Shown: in pieces, positions 1 to 7,089 of the stretch | Position numbering within the stretch: position 1 is the stretch's first letter | Layout of the letters: every line of letters begins with the position of its first letter | From: Cyclobacteriaceae bacterium | GTDB lineage: Bacteria > Bacteroidota > Bacteroidia > Cytophagales > Cyclobacteriaceae | Direction: 5' to 3' | DNA length: 64,000 nucleotides | NCBI GenBank assembly: GCA_016786495.1 | Contig: JAEUUJ010000050.1 | Coordinates: 1-64,000, forward strand | The notes under the pieces: model-generated | What the model was told of the DNA's origin: nothing | The model's database searches: none | What the model saw: the letters and a program-made list of their open reading frames with translations, nothing else | Position numbers and translations under genes: made by a program

Positions 1-58
1 CAAAACTTAAAGTTTGCTCATATTTGCAGCCCGATCAGCAAGTCCGCTGGTCGTTTTT

Positions 59-140
59 GCCTGAGTGGCGGAACTGGTAGACGCGCACGACTCAAAATCG
101 TGTACCGCAAGGTGTGCCGGTTCGATTCCGGCCTTAGGTA
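59..140 (+). tRNA. tRNA-Leu (CAA anticodon)
   Basis: A class II tRNA cloverleaf can be folded by eye. The acceptor strands are GCCTGAG (59-65) and CTTAGGT (133-139), with two or three G-U pairs. The D arm has the GG of the D loop. The anticodon stem is CACGA/TCGTG and its loop is CTCAAAA, so the anticodon is CAA and the tRNA reads UUG. There is a long variable arm and a TTCGATT T loop on a GCCGG/CCGGC stem. The discriminator base is A140, as expected for leucine tRNAs. CCA is not encoded. A near-consensus -7 box (CATATTTG, about 20-27) lies upstream, but its -33 box would fall outside the window. Confidence 0.95.
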
Positions 141-142
141 CG

Positions 143-172
143 AAAAAGGATGGTTTTATGCCATCCTTTTTT
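143..172 (+). terminator. Rho-independent terminator after tRNA-Leu
   Basis: The hairpin has arms AAAAAGGATGG (143-153) and CCATCCTTTTTT (161-172) around the loop TTTTATG, with the 3' arm ending in a T run. It starts three bases after the discriminator base of the tRNA. Confidence 0.8.
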
Positions 173-345
173 ATTGCTGTTACTTCAAAGCACCTCGTGT
201 TTTGGATCAGATGTAGCTGTCGCCATAACTTAGATATTCATTCGTAACCGGTAAGGCCTTGTGCAAGTGTGGTTATATTGCTTCGGATAACGAACAGTAA
301 TCTACATCAGATTTTTTTACTTTAAGTCGAAATTCGTGGACTATT

Positions 346-741
346 ATGAACAAACAGTTAATCAATACAAGCTCTGTTTTCGAAGATCAGGTAGCGTTTT
401 CGCGCGCGGTTGTGGTTGACAACCTCGTCTTTGTTTCCGGATGTACCGGGTACAACTATGAGACAACCACCATCTCGGATGACATTGTTGATCAAGCCGA
501 ACAGACCTTCAAAAACATTATTCACGCATTAACCCAGGCCGGGTCGTCTCTGAAGGACGTTGTGCGTGTTACCTACATCGTGCCCGACCCTGCGGACTTT
601 GAAAGATGCTGGCCTACGATCCGGAAGTATTTTGCCGACATCCGGCCTGCCTGCACTGCATTTTGCAGTGCGTTAACAAGCGATAAAATTAAAATCGAAA
701 TTGAAGTAACGGCCGTTAAACCGCGTGCGACAAATAGCTGA
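346..741 (+). CDS. RidA/YjgF/UK114 family protein, catalytic arginine replaced
   Basis: A 131-residue protein spanning the whole RidA fold, ending in the family-typical KIEIEVTAV strand. Well-studied RidA enzymes hydrolyse reactive enamines and imines released by PLP enzymes, and use an arginine in a PARS-type motif. Here the equivalent segment is RPACTAF (residues 100-106) with Cys103 where that arginine is expected, so imine deaminase activity is doubtful and this is probably a Rid subgroup with another role. It is the first gene of a same-strand run; the DUF3088 gene starts 7 bases after its stop. The family call is firm and the substrate unknown. Confidence 0.88.
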   Translation: MNKQLINTSSVFEDQVAFSRAVVVDNLVFVSGCTGYNYETTTISDDIVDQAEQTFKNIIHALTQAGSSLKDVVRVTYIVPDPADFERCWPTIRKYFADIRPACTAFCSALTSDKIKIEIEVTAVKPRATNS

Positions 742-748
742 AGAAGGT

Positions 749-1105
749 ATGAAGCCAATATTGTTTTTACTCAAGCCTGACTTTAATGATCTAAAAATCG
801 GCACCGGGCAACAGCGTTATTTTTGTCCGCACAGCGCATTTATGGAAGGTGTGTTGCGGTATTATCCACAGCTCAACGATTTGCTCACGATCCGGTATGT
901 TGATTTTCCGCGCCCCAGAAATGAAGTGATTGACCTGATTGGGGAGGCTAATCAAAGTTGCCCTTCGCTGGTGGTTGAAGCGGGCACGGAACAAGAAAGA
1001 TTTTCGGGTTTTGACCGGCACGGCGCGTATTACTTTTCCAACGATACGCACGTAATCGCCGCATACTTTGCTCATACGTTTGGGATTGCGTTAATTCATC
1101 CGTGA
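749..1105 (+). CDS. DUF3088 family protein
   Basis: A 118-residue protein. The start chosen is ATG 749, preceded by AAGAAGG, because the longer frame from 725 would overlap the RidA-like gene. The N-terminal LFLLKPDF, the YFCPHSAFMEG segment, the VDFPRPR segment and QSCPSLVV are characteristic of DUF3088. This is a small cytoplasmic family of unknown function, perhaps thioredoxin-like in fold judging from the CP motifs (my inference). Its stop TGA (1103-1105) overlaps the ATG of the next gene, so translation is probably coupled. Confidence 0.8.
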   Translation: MKPILFLLKPDFNDLKIGTGQQRYFCPHSAFMEGVLRYYPQLNDLLTIRYVDFPRPRNEVIDLIGEANQSCPSLVVEAGTEQERFSGFDRHGAYYFSNDTHVIAAYFAHTFGIALIHP

Positions 1106-1707
1106 TGCCGATGGTATCGTGTTTACCGTTGCGGAAAGTTGTGTTGATGCTGTTCCCATGGCTATTACTAAGCGGGTGCGGCGCTCCTGAACGAACATTT
1201 TTTATGCGCTATCAAAGCGATAATCCTGCTGACCTTGCACTTGATATTGAACGCCAAACGGAAGAGCTGAAGCGGGCCCAGAATTTGTACGATATTTTTG
1301 TACGAACAATCGACCTTGCGGGCGATTTAACAATTGCCGGTCGGGAAGCAGATGCAATTACGCTGCTGGAGTTTTACGCGGATAGTCCGGTGCTGGATAC
1401 TGCAGCCCATACGGATGTTGCCTGGTTCTATCTCAACTATGCCACCGCAAGCCAGTATGCCGGAATGCCCGAGCAAGCAGAGAAATACTTCAGGCAAGCG
1501 GGTTCATTTGTCGAAAAGCATGAGTTGACGGAGGTACAGCATTATGTATATCATCATTATGGCCGGTTTCTGGTGGAGCAACGGCAATATGAACGGGCGG
1601 AAGCATATTTCCGGCAGGCACTCCAGATTCGGATAAAGTTGAGTGACGCACGCGCTGCCAATACCCAACAAGCCCTTGATACCCTCAGCGTGTTACTTGT
1701 GCAGTAA
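1105..1707 (+). CDS. TPR-containing lipoprotein
   Basis: From ATG 1105 the product has 200 residues. A hydrophobic N-terminal stretch ends in the lipobox LLSGC (Cys25), so it should be an exported lipoprotein. The rest is helical, with at least two recognisable tetratricopeptide repeats around residues 110-190 (AGMPEQAEKYFRQA and RQYERAEAYFRQAL). TPRs mediate protein-protein contacts; no partner is evident. GTG 1102 and ATG 1111 are alternative starts. It sits between the DUF3088 gene, with which it overlaps, and an AraC regulator 10 bases downstream. Confidence 0.75.
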   Translation: MPMVSCLPLRKVVLMLFPWLLLSGCGAPERTFFMRYQSDNPADLALDIERQTEELKRAQNLYDIFVRTIDLAGDLTIAGREADAITLLEFYADSPVLDTAAHTDVAWFYLNYATASQYAGMPEQAEKYFRQAGSFVEKHELTEVQHYVYHHYGRFLVEQRQYERAEAYFRQALQIRIKLSDARAANTQQALDTLSVLLVQ

Positions 1708-1717
1708 CTTCTTTTAG

Positions 1718-2485
1718 ATGGCATACCAATTGATCAAACCTGCGCCTGATTTAACTCCTTTCGTTCGGAACATTTGGGTGTTTAGCGAAACGGGTGATGA
1801 AGTACAAACCAGTCTGCCGTTTTTTGCCGATGGCTTTCCCGGAATACTTTTTCATAATGCCGGTTCACGATTCACCATTGTTCCGCATACAAAAGTTATG
1901 AAGCCGGTATTTATCTATGGGCAAACGCTTCAACCTATTGAGATTCAGGTGAAAGGTTCGTTTACGATTGTCGTCTTTCAGGTCTATCCTTTTGTACTGA
2001 AGTCATTATTTGGCGTTGATCCGAAAAGTATTGTTGACGCGTGTTACGATATTCCAGACGTGGAAGCGGCCATTGCGCGTGAAGTCAACACTGAGTTATC
2101 AGAGTTCCGGTGTGTGATCGAATCAATTACCAGCGGGTTACTGGCACGTATCAAAAGCAGGCAGCTTGGGTTTGATCCGGTGGTGAAGAAAGTTATCGAG
2201 CAGATACTTGCTACCCAGGGGCAGGTACGATTACATACGCTCGCGGAACAGTTATGGGTTAACGAACGCACGCTGGAGCGGAGGTTTCGTTCCGAAACCG
2301 CGCTTTCACCCAAACAATTTGCCAAAATTATCCAGTTCCAAAATTCGCTTACGCAGCTTTCGGTGCGGGATTTTGAGACTTTGTCGGATATTGTCTATAA
2401 AAATGGGTATGCCGATCAGTCGCATTTTATCCGGGTATTTAAATCATTCACCGGAAAAACGCCTCGTGCATTTGTGAAAGTTTAA
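1718..2485 (+). CDS. AraC family transcriptional regulator
   Basis: A 255-residue protein. The C-terminal 100 residues form the double helix-turn-helix of the AraC/XylS family, with the second HTH ending in the typical GYADQSHFIRVFKSFTGKTP segment. The N-terminal 150 residues resemble the DUF6597 ligand-sensing domain common in Bacteroidota AraC proteins (opening PAPDLTPFVRNIWVF). It probably binds a small ligand and regulates nearby genes, for example the NAD(P)-binding protein immediately downstream, but no operator was identified. The ATG start lies 10 bases after the TPR lipoprotein gene. Confidence 0.88.
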   Translation: MAYQLIKPAPDLTPFVRNIWVFSETGDEVQTSLPFFADGFPGILFHNAGSRFTIVPHTKVMKPVFIYGQTLQPIEIQVKGSFTIVVFQVYPFVLKSLFGVDPKSIVDACYDIPDVEAAIAREVNTELSEFRCVIESITSGLLARIKSRQLGFDPVVKKVIEQILATQGQVRLHTLAEQLWVNERTLERRFRSETALSPKQFAKIIQFQNSLTQLSVRDFETLSDIVYKNGYADQSHFIRVFKSFTGKTPRAFVKV

Positions 2486-2557
2486 TTGCACCGTGTCGGT
2501 TTTGTTCTATTTTATGACCGGATGCGCCCGGATCTTTACTTAAAAAAAAGTAAAATC

Positions 2558-3184
2558 ATGCAGATCACTATTTTTGGAGCAACCGGGTCGCTCGGCGTTC
2601 ACCTGGTTTCACAAGCACTCGAAGCAGGCCATTCAGTTACGGTCGTTACACGAAATGCCAATAAACTGAGTTCATTAACCGACAGCAGGTTGACGGTCAT
2701 TCAGGGCGATGTACGCAACGAAGCTGATGTAGAAAAAGCCATAACTGGAAAAGAAGCTGTGCTTTGTGCGCTTGGCGATGGAGCGAGCGGAAAAATCCGC
2801 GCAACGGGCACGGCGAACATCATTCGGGCTATGGAGAAGACAAATTGTAGGCGATTGATTTGTCAAACAACACTTGGCATGGGCGAGAGTTGGAATAACC
2901 TCAATTTTTTCTGGAAAAGAATCATGTTTGGCTTTTTCCTGAAGAAAGCCTTTCAGGATCATCAACAGCAGGAAACGTACGTGCAGGCAAGCCAGTTAAA
3001 CTACACGTTAGTCAGGCCAAGTGCCTTTACAGATGACGAAATTTCAACGGCCTATCGAATTAATTTTGACAGCACCGAACAGAATTTGAAATTGAAAATT
3101 TCCCGGGCCGATGTCGCAGCGTTTATGCTGAAACAACTGGAATCCGATGCGTATCACCGGCAAGCGGTCAGCATCTCGGCCTGA
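2558..3184 (+). CDS. NAD(P)-binding NmrA/SDR-like protein
   Basis: From ATG 2558 the protein has 208 residues and opens with MQITIFGATGSLG, the TGxxGxxG dinucleotide-binding loop of atypical short-chain dehydrogenases. The later segments VTRNANKL (cofactor specificity) and YTLVRPSAFTDDE are typical of the NmrA-like/SDR_a5 group. These proteins are often oxidoreductases or redox sensors with no defined substrate. The frame is open back to 2486, but those 24 residues do not look like this family. It follows the AraC gene and may be its target. Confidence 0.82.
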   Translation: MQITIFGATGSLGVHLVSQALEAGHSVTVVTRNANKLSSLTDSRLTVIQGDVRNEADVEKAITGKEAVLCALGDGASGKIRATGTANIIRAMEKTNCRRLICQTTLGMGESWNNLNFFWKRIMFGFFLKKAFQDHQQQETYVQASQLNYTLVRPSAFTDDEISTAYRINFDSTEQNLKLKISRADVAAFMLKQLESDAYHRQAVSISA

Positions 3185-3205
3185 TTAAAGTAACTACGTT
3201 AACCT

Positions 3206-3667
3206 ATGGATGTGCAGATTCGTCGACTTCAGGAAAATGACCTTCCCGATTTCATTGCGCTTTTGCGTGTATTCGAGACGGTATTTGAGATGAAAAACTT
3301 TCAGCTACCACCGCATGTGCATTTAAAACAGTTGCTGGCAAGAAGCGATTTTTATGTTTTTGCTGCGTTGAGTGATACGGGTGTCGTTGTAGGCGGACTT
3401 ACGGCTTATACATTAATTCAGTACTATTCCGTTCAGCCACTGGTGTATATTTTCGATTTGGCCATTCAGAAGTCGTTTCAACGTCAGGGAATCGGCCAGG
3501 CGCTTATCAGTGCGATCACGCATCATTGCCGTGCAGAAGGTGTAGAGGAAGTTTTTGTTCAGGCAGACCGTGTGGATGCGCATGCAGTTAATTTCTACCG
3601 CAAAACTGCCGCCTGTGAGGAAGACGTAGTTCACTTTTATTATCCGCTTATTAAAAACGATAACTGA
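3206..3667 (+). CDS. GNAT acetyltransferase resembling AAC(3)-I
   Basis: A 153-residue single-domain GNAT. Motif A is RQGIGQAL (acetyl-CoA pyrophosphate loop). The segments VYIFDLAI, EEVFVQADRVDAHAVNFY and EDVVHFYYPL closely follow the pattern I remember for gentamicin 3-N-acetyltransferases of the AAC(3)-I type. Acetylation of an aminoglycoside is therefore a reasonable but untested guess; chromosomal relatives often have other amine substrates. No mobile element or integron site is visible nearby. A weak terminator hairpin follows the stop codon. Confidence 0.82.
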   Translation: MDVQIRRLQENDLPDFIALLRVFETVFEMKNFQLPPHVHLKQLLARSDFYVFAALSDTGVVVGGLTAYTLIQYYSVQPLVYIFDLAIQKSFQRQGIGQALISAITHHCRAEGVEEVFVQADRVDAHAVNFYRKTAACEEDVVHFYYPLIKNDN

Positions 3668-3699
3668 GGAATACGCTCTGCCAGGAGTATCCTCCTTTT
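3666..3699 (+). terminator. Probable terminator after the acetyltransferase gene
   Basis: The arms GAGGAATAC (3666-3674) and GTATCCTC (3687-3694) pair with one bulged A and are followed by CTTTT. A short alternative hairpin, AGGAG/CTCCT, is nested at 3683-3696. It would end the 346-3667 run. Confidence 0.4.
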
Positions 3700-3732
3700 A
3701 ATTCTGACGGGATGCAACCGGTTAACTAGCCA

Positions 3733-3882
3733 CTAATCAACTTTCTTACTCTTTGGCCGGATGTTTTCGATAAGTATCTTAATCATCGCTCCAAACTTCC
3801 ATACGGTTAACACGGCAAATGCAATAAGGAATACATACCCGATCATCCTGGCCGCCACATCAATGATATCCATTGCTTCCAT
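3733..3882 (-). CDS. Possible small single-pass membrane protein
   Basis: An open frame of 49 codons on the minus strand in the largest gap of the window. It starts at ATG 3882 (or ATG 3873, preceded by GGAAG) and ends at TAG 3733. The predicted peptide has a short acidic N-terminus, one hydrophobic segment (MIGYVFLIAFAVLTVW), then IKIL and a basic tail ending in RPKSKKVD. That is the layout of an inner membrane microprotein with the basic end inside. I recognise no family. Chance occurrence cannot be ruled out from sequence alone. Confidence 0.4.
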   Translation of the reverse strand: MEAMDIIDVAARMIGYVFLIAFAVLTVWKFGAMIKILIENIRPKSKKVD

Positions 3883-4280
3883 GGAAGCAAGCTACTCAAC
3901 ATTTGGGCCATTCTTGTAGGAGTTACTCCTATCGAATGAGATTCAGAATCTTGCCTTTGTTAGAAACGGATGCCTTCAGGAGTATAATTCCGACTCACGT
4001 GTATGAACGCGGGGTTACTTCGAACTCCGCTTTGTTCCGAAATTAAAAAAGTATAATACGAACCTGTTTGATTGTTCGTGTGCGCGATGGAGCGCTAGAT
4101 TTTCGTGCCGACTGATTAGTTGTTATTTATTTTTTGTGAGTCATGATACTTAAGTGTAATCTACTTTACTCTAGTTTACATGCGATAATTTTAAATTCTT
4201 CTTTCATTTTCTAAAACTGTTCTATAATTCAAACAAACTTATAAATTGCCAGCGTTGTCTAATTATTTTTTATTGAGCCA
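3883..4280. other. Gene-free AT-rich stretch upstream of the kinase locus
   Basis: No convincing gene is visible. It contains a perfect 15-base palindrome at 3917-3931 (TAGGAGT T ACTCCTA). The related octamer AGGAGTAT occurs at 3978-3985 and, further upstream, at 3683-3690; these could be binding sites for one regulator. The last 150 bases are very AT-rich and probably hold the promoter of the kinase gene at 4281, but no good TAnnTTTG box stands out. Confidence 0.4.
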
Positions 4281-6635
4281 ATGGCACGAGTCGGGAGTTT
4301 GATGGGAGAAAGACTGCGCTGTAAAAATTCAGAACTACGTAAGATCTGCTCATGTTTACTTGTTTCTATTTTGATCTTCGGAGTAGTTTCTTGTAATGAG
4401 AACGGAGCTAAGCTTCGTAAACTAAGTGAATCGGATATTTTCTTACTGAAGCAGGCACTTGATTCGGTTGATGTTATCTATGAGGAACCCAGAGCCCTCG
4501 AAATTGTCGCGGACGCGTACCAAAAATTGAGATCAGATTCTCAGAGTGCATTGTTTATTCGAACCCTTCGGTTAACGACTACCGTTTTGTTGTCTAAACC
4601 AACTCCTTCACTAAAAGATCTGGATTCCGCTATTTCTTTTTCCCACCAGGCAAAAAAGGCGGCTTTGCTTTCAAACGATTCTGTTGAGTGGGCACTCAAC
4701 GAAATACAACTTGGTCGTTACCTATACTTACGTGGTTTTTACCTGAACGAACAGAATGAATTACCGGTGGCCTCGGGTGTTTTGCTCCGCGCGATTCGCT
4801 ACCTGGAAAGGGAAAATAACACCAACGGACTTTCATTCGCGTATCACTGGTTGTCGGGTGCAACATCGGCCCAACCGGCTTCCGTTCCGGAAATGTTGTC
4901 GTACGAGCTTCGCGCGCTTTACTACAACGATTCCACGAAATTTCCGGGTCAACGCGCGAAAATTTGCAATGATCTCGCGGTCATCTTCAGCGATCATTCC
5001 GGAGACCCGGCTAAGGCAAGAGGTTATTGGTTTCGGGCGAGAACCATATTTGAAAAATTAAATGATCGGAACAGTCTTTCAACCGTGTTGGCTAACATTG
5101 GTGAAACGTATTTGAACGAAAGCAATTTTCAACAGAGTCTGCATTATTTTCGGCTGTCTGCCGGAGTAGCACGGTCGGCTGAGCTTTGGAGGGTGGAGGC
5201 AAGTGCCTGGCAATTAATCGCGAAGTTATTTCAACGTGAACATTCCTACGACTCTGCGATTTTCTATAACAGGAAAAGTTTGGTGGTTTTGAAGAAGACC
5301 GCCGACTTTTCGCGTGGTGTCGCGATTCAATGGCAGGCAGAGGTTGCGAAAAGTTATGTTACAAAAGCTGATCGCGCTTTTGCGCTTCGGCTCGTTGACA
5401 CGTTCGAAGCCGAACTACCCGTGATCCATCCTCATGAACTGAGGGTCGTATTTAATGCACTGGAAAAAGTAGTTGATGTGTACCAGGATGAGTCGGATTT
5501 GCAAAAACTCGCGGATACCCAACGAAAACTTCTGAACCTGCGAAATACAATTTTTTCGAAGGAGCAAATGGTTGAAGTTGGTCGAATTGAGAGTCAATAC
5601 GAGATTCAACTGAAAGATAAAGAACTTGAAGTGTTACAATTGTCGCTCTCACTGCAGGCAGAGAACACAAAAAAGGAGAAGTGGATTCGCATTTTGCTGA
5701 TTGTTGGAATTGCCATAACCACCGTTGGACTTGTTTTGGTATTGCGGCTATTGCGCCAGCAAAGCAAGTTTAATAGCTCGCTGGCCGAACGGAGTGAGAT
5801 CATCGAACGACAAAAACACGAACTGGAAAATACGTTGAGCGATCTTCAGCGAACACAGGGGTACATGCTCACCTCGGAAAAGATGGTCATGCTTGGGCAG
5901 TTCACCGCGGGTGTGGCGCACGAGCTCAATAATCCACTGAATTTTATATCAGGGGGCGTTTCTGTTCTGGATGATGTGATTGATCGATTTCTGGTCGGGG
6001 GTGCGCATTCGAAGGAAGACGGAGACCGTACATCCAGGGGATTACGCGAAGTGCTGAAGAATATTAACAATGGAGTAAGTCGCATGGCTGCGATTGTAGA
6101 GAGCCTTCAAATTTTCTCTAATTCAACAGAGGCACTAACGGAGCGCTCAGAGGCAGATGTTCACGAGTGTATGGAAGCTTCCCTGATCCTGATTAAGTCG
6201 AAACTCGACCGGCACGCCATCGAAGTCATTAAATCGTATGCACCGGTAAAGGTTCGCGGCCACTCGGGGCGGATGAGTCAGGTATTCATTAACCTGATCG
6301 ATAACGCTATTTACGCATTATTGAAAAATCCGGTGGGAGAAAGACGGTTGGCGATTACAATGACCACAACGGCCGATGAGGTGAATATCAGTTTTTCTGA
6401 TAACGGTGAGGGTATTCCGGAAGAGATTCATCGAAATATCTTTAACGCATTCTTCACAACCAAGAAAACCGGCCAGGGTACGGGGCTTGGGCTGTTTATC
6501 TGCTACAATATTATTAAAGATTTTGGCGGTAAGATCACCTTCGAAAGCAAGGTGGGGAAAGGCACCACCTTCACCGTGAGTTTATTACGTGCCAAATTTA
6601 TCCCTGGGAATTTTGCACAACAACCTCAGCAATAA
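4281..6635 (+). CDS. Lipidated TPR sensor histidine kinase (first of the tandem set)
   Basis: A 784-residue sensor kinase. A signal-like helix ends in the lipobox GVVSC (Cys38), so the N-terminus is probably lipid-anchored outside the cytoplasm. Residues 60-440 are TPR-type helical repeats that form the sensor. A coiled coil follows, then one membrane helix at about 467-492 and a second coiled coil. The dimerisation/phosphoacceptor domain carries HELNNPLNF with His547. The ATPase domain has the N box (INLIDNAIYAL), G1 box (DNGEG, Asp707) and G2 box (GQGTGLGLF). No response regulator is encoded nearby, so the partner is unknown. ATG 4302 is an alternative start. It is paralogous to the kinase at 7090 and to the remnant at 6675. 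Confidence 0.9.
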   Translation: MARVGSLMGERLRCKNSELRKICSCLLVSILIFGVVSCNENGAKLRKLSESDIFLLKQALDSVDVIYEEPRALEIVADAYQKLRSDSQSALFIRTLRLTTTVLLSKPTPSLKDLDSAISFSHQAKKAALLSNDSVEWALNEIQLGRYLYLRGFYLNEQNELPVASGVLLRAIRYLERENNTNGLSFAYHWLSGATSAQPASVPEMLSYELRALYYNDSTKFPGQRAKICNDLAVIFSDHSGDPAKARGYWFRARTIFEKLNDRNSLSTVLANIGETYLNESNFQQSLHYFRLSAGVARSAELWRVEASAWQLIAKLFQREHSYDSAIFYNRKSLVVLKKTADFSRGVAIQWQAEVAKSYVTKADRAFALRLVDTFEAELPVIHPHELRVVFNALEKVVDVYQDESDLQKLADTQRKLLNLRNTIFSKEQMVEVGRIESQYEIQLKDKELEVLQLSLSLQAENTKKEKWIRILLIVGIAITTVGLVLVLRLLRQQSKFNSSLAERSEIIERQKHELENTLSDLQRTQGYMLTSEKMVMLGQFTAGVAHELNNPLNFISGGVSVLDDVIDRFLVGGAHSKEDGDRTSRGLREVLKNINNGVSRMAAIVESLQIFSNSTEALTERSEADVHECMEASLILIKSKLDRHAIEVIKSYAPVKVRGHSGRMSQVFINLIDNAIYALLKNPVGERRLAITMTTTADEVNISFSDNGEGIPEEIHRNIFNAFFTTKKTGQGTGLGLFICYNIIKDFGGKITFESKVGKGTTFTVSLLRAKFIPGNFAQQPQQ

Positions 6636-6674
6636 ATCGATGACCGAACGTTGCTGAACAAACCCGTTGCAGCT

Positions 6675-7076
6675 ATGCTACAGAAAATGGTGTTGGCTTC
6701 GTTAGTGGCCGGGTTCGCGGCAACGATATTTATCGCGGGATGTGATTGCTCGGGCAAACACGCACCTGACAAACCGAAACAATTACCAGAACTGTCGCGT
6801 GACGCTGCGGAGGCTCTTTTTCGTTCACCTGGGGCACAAGGGATCGTGGAGTGTATACGACCGCAACTACTTTCAGAAAAAAATAGGATGCTAAAAATTA
6901 AAGGCCTGAGGGTTTTGTCGGCTGTGTTACTTTCTCGTGGCGATGTGATGTCCCAAGGAACAAGCCTCGATTTGCTTATCTGCAATCCTTTGGGCGATCA
7001 ATGGAATCATTGCAGTCGAAAGCAGGTCCAATGGGACTACGTTTACTGTGCAACTCGCCAACCCAAAATGAAATAA
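6675..7076 (+). pseudogene. Remnant of a third tandem TPR histidine kinase (internal deletion plus frameshift)
   Basis: The first 90 or so residues match the N-terminus of the kinase at 7090: a signal helix with lipobox FIAGC, then AEALFRSP (AEVLFASP there) and LKIKGLRVLSAVLLS (LKIRGLRILSKVLLS there). Directly after this, at about 6951, the sequence reads QGTSLDLLIC, which corresponds to the ATPase-domain G2 box (QGTGLGLFIC in the 4281 gene). At about 6983 the frame breaks. The next frame reads AILWAINGII and NGTTFTVQL, the C-terminal end of the same kinase family, and stops at TGA 7069-7071. About 1.9 kb of sensor, membrane helix and kinase core is missing. The residual open frame (to 7076) still encodes a short lipoprotein but no kinase. 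Confidence 0.85.
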
Positions 7077-7089
7077 TCTTTGAAGGCTC

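Noticed and set aside
65-247. Plus-strand open frame overlapping tRNA-Leu
   Set aside because: It runs through the tRNA and its terminator, has no homology to a known family and no start signal.
3917-3931. 15-base palindrome TAGGAGT T ACTCCTA as an insertion-site or attachment site
   Set aside because: It has no duplicated target, no adjacent recombinase, and no other full copy seen in the window; it is listed only as a possible binding site.
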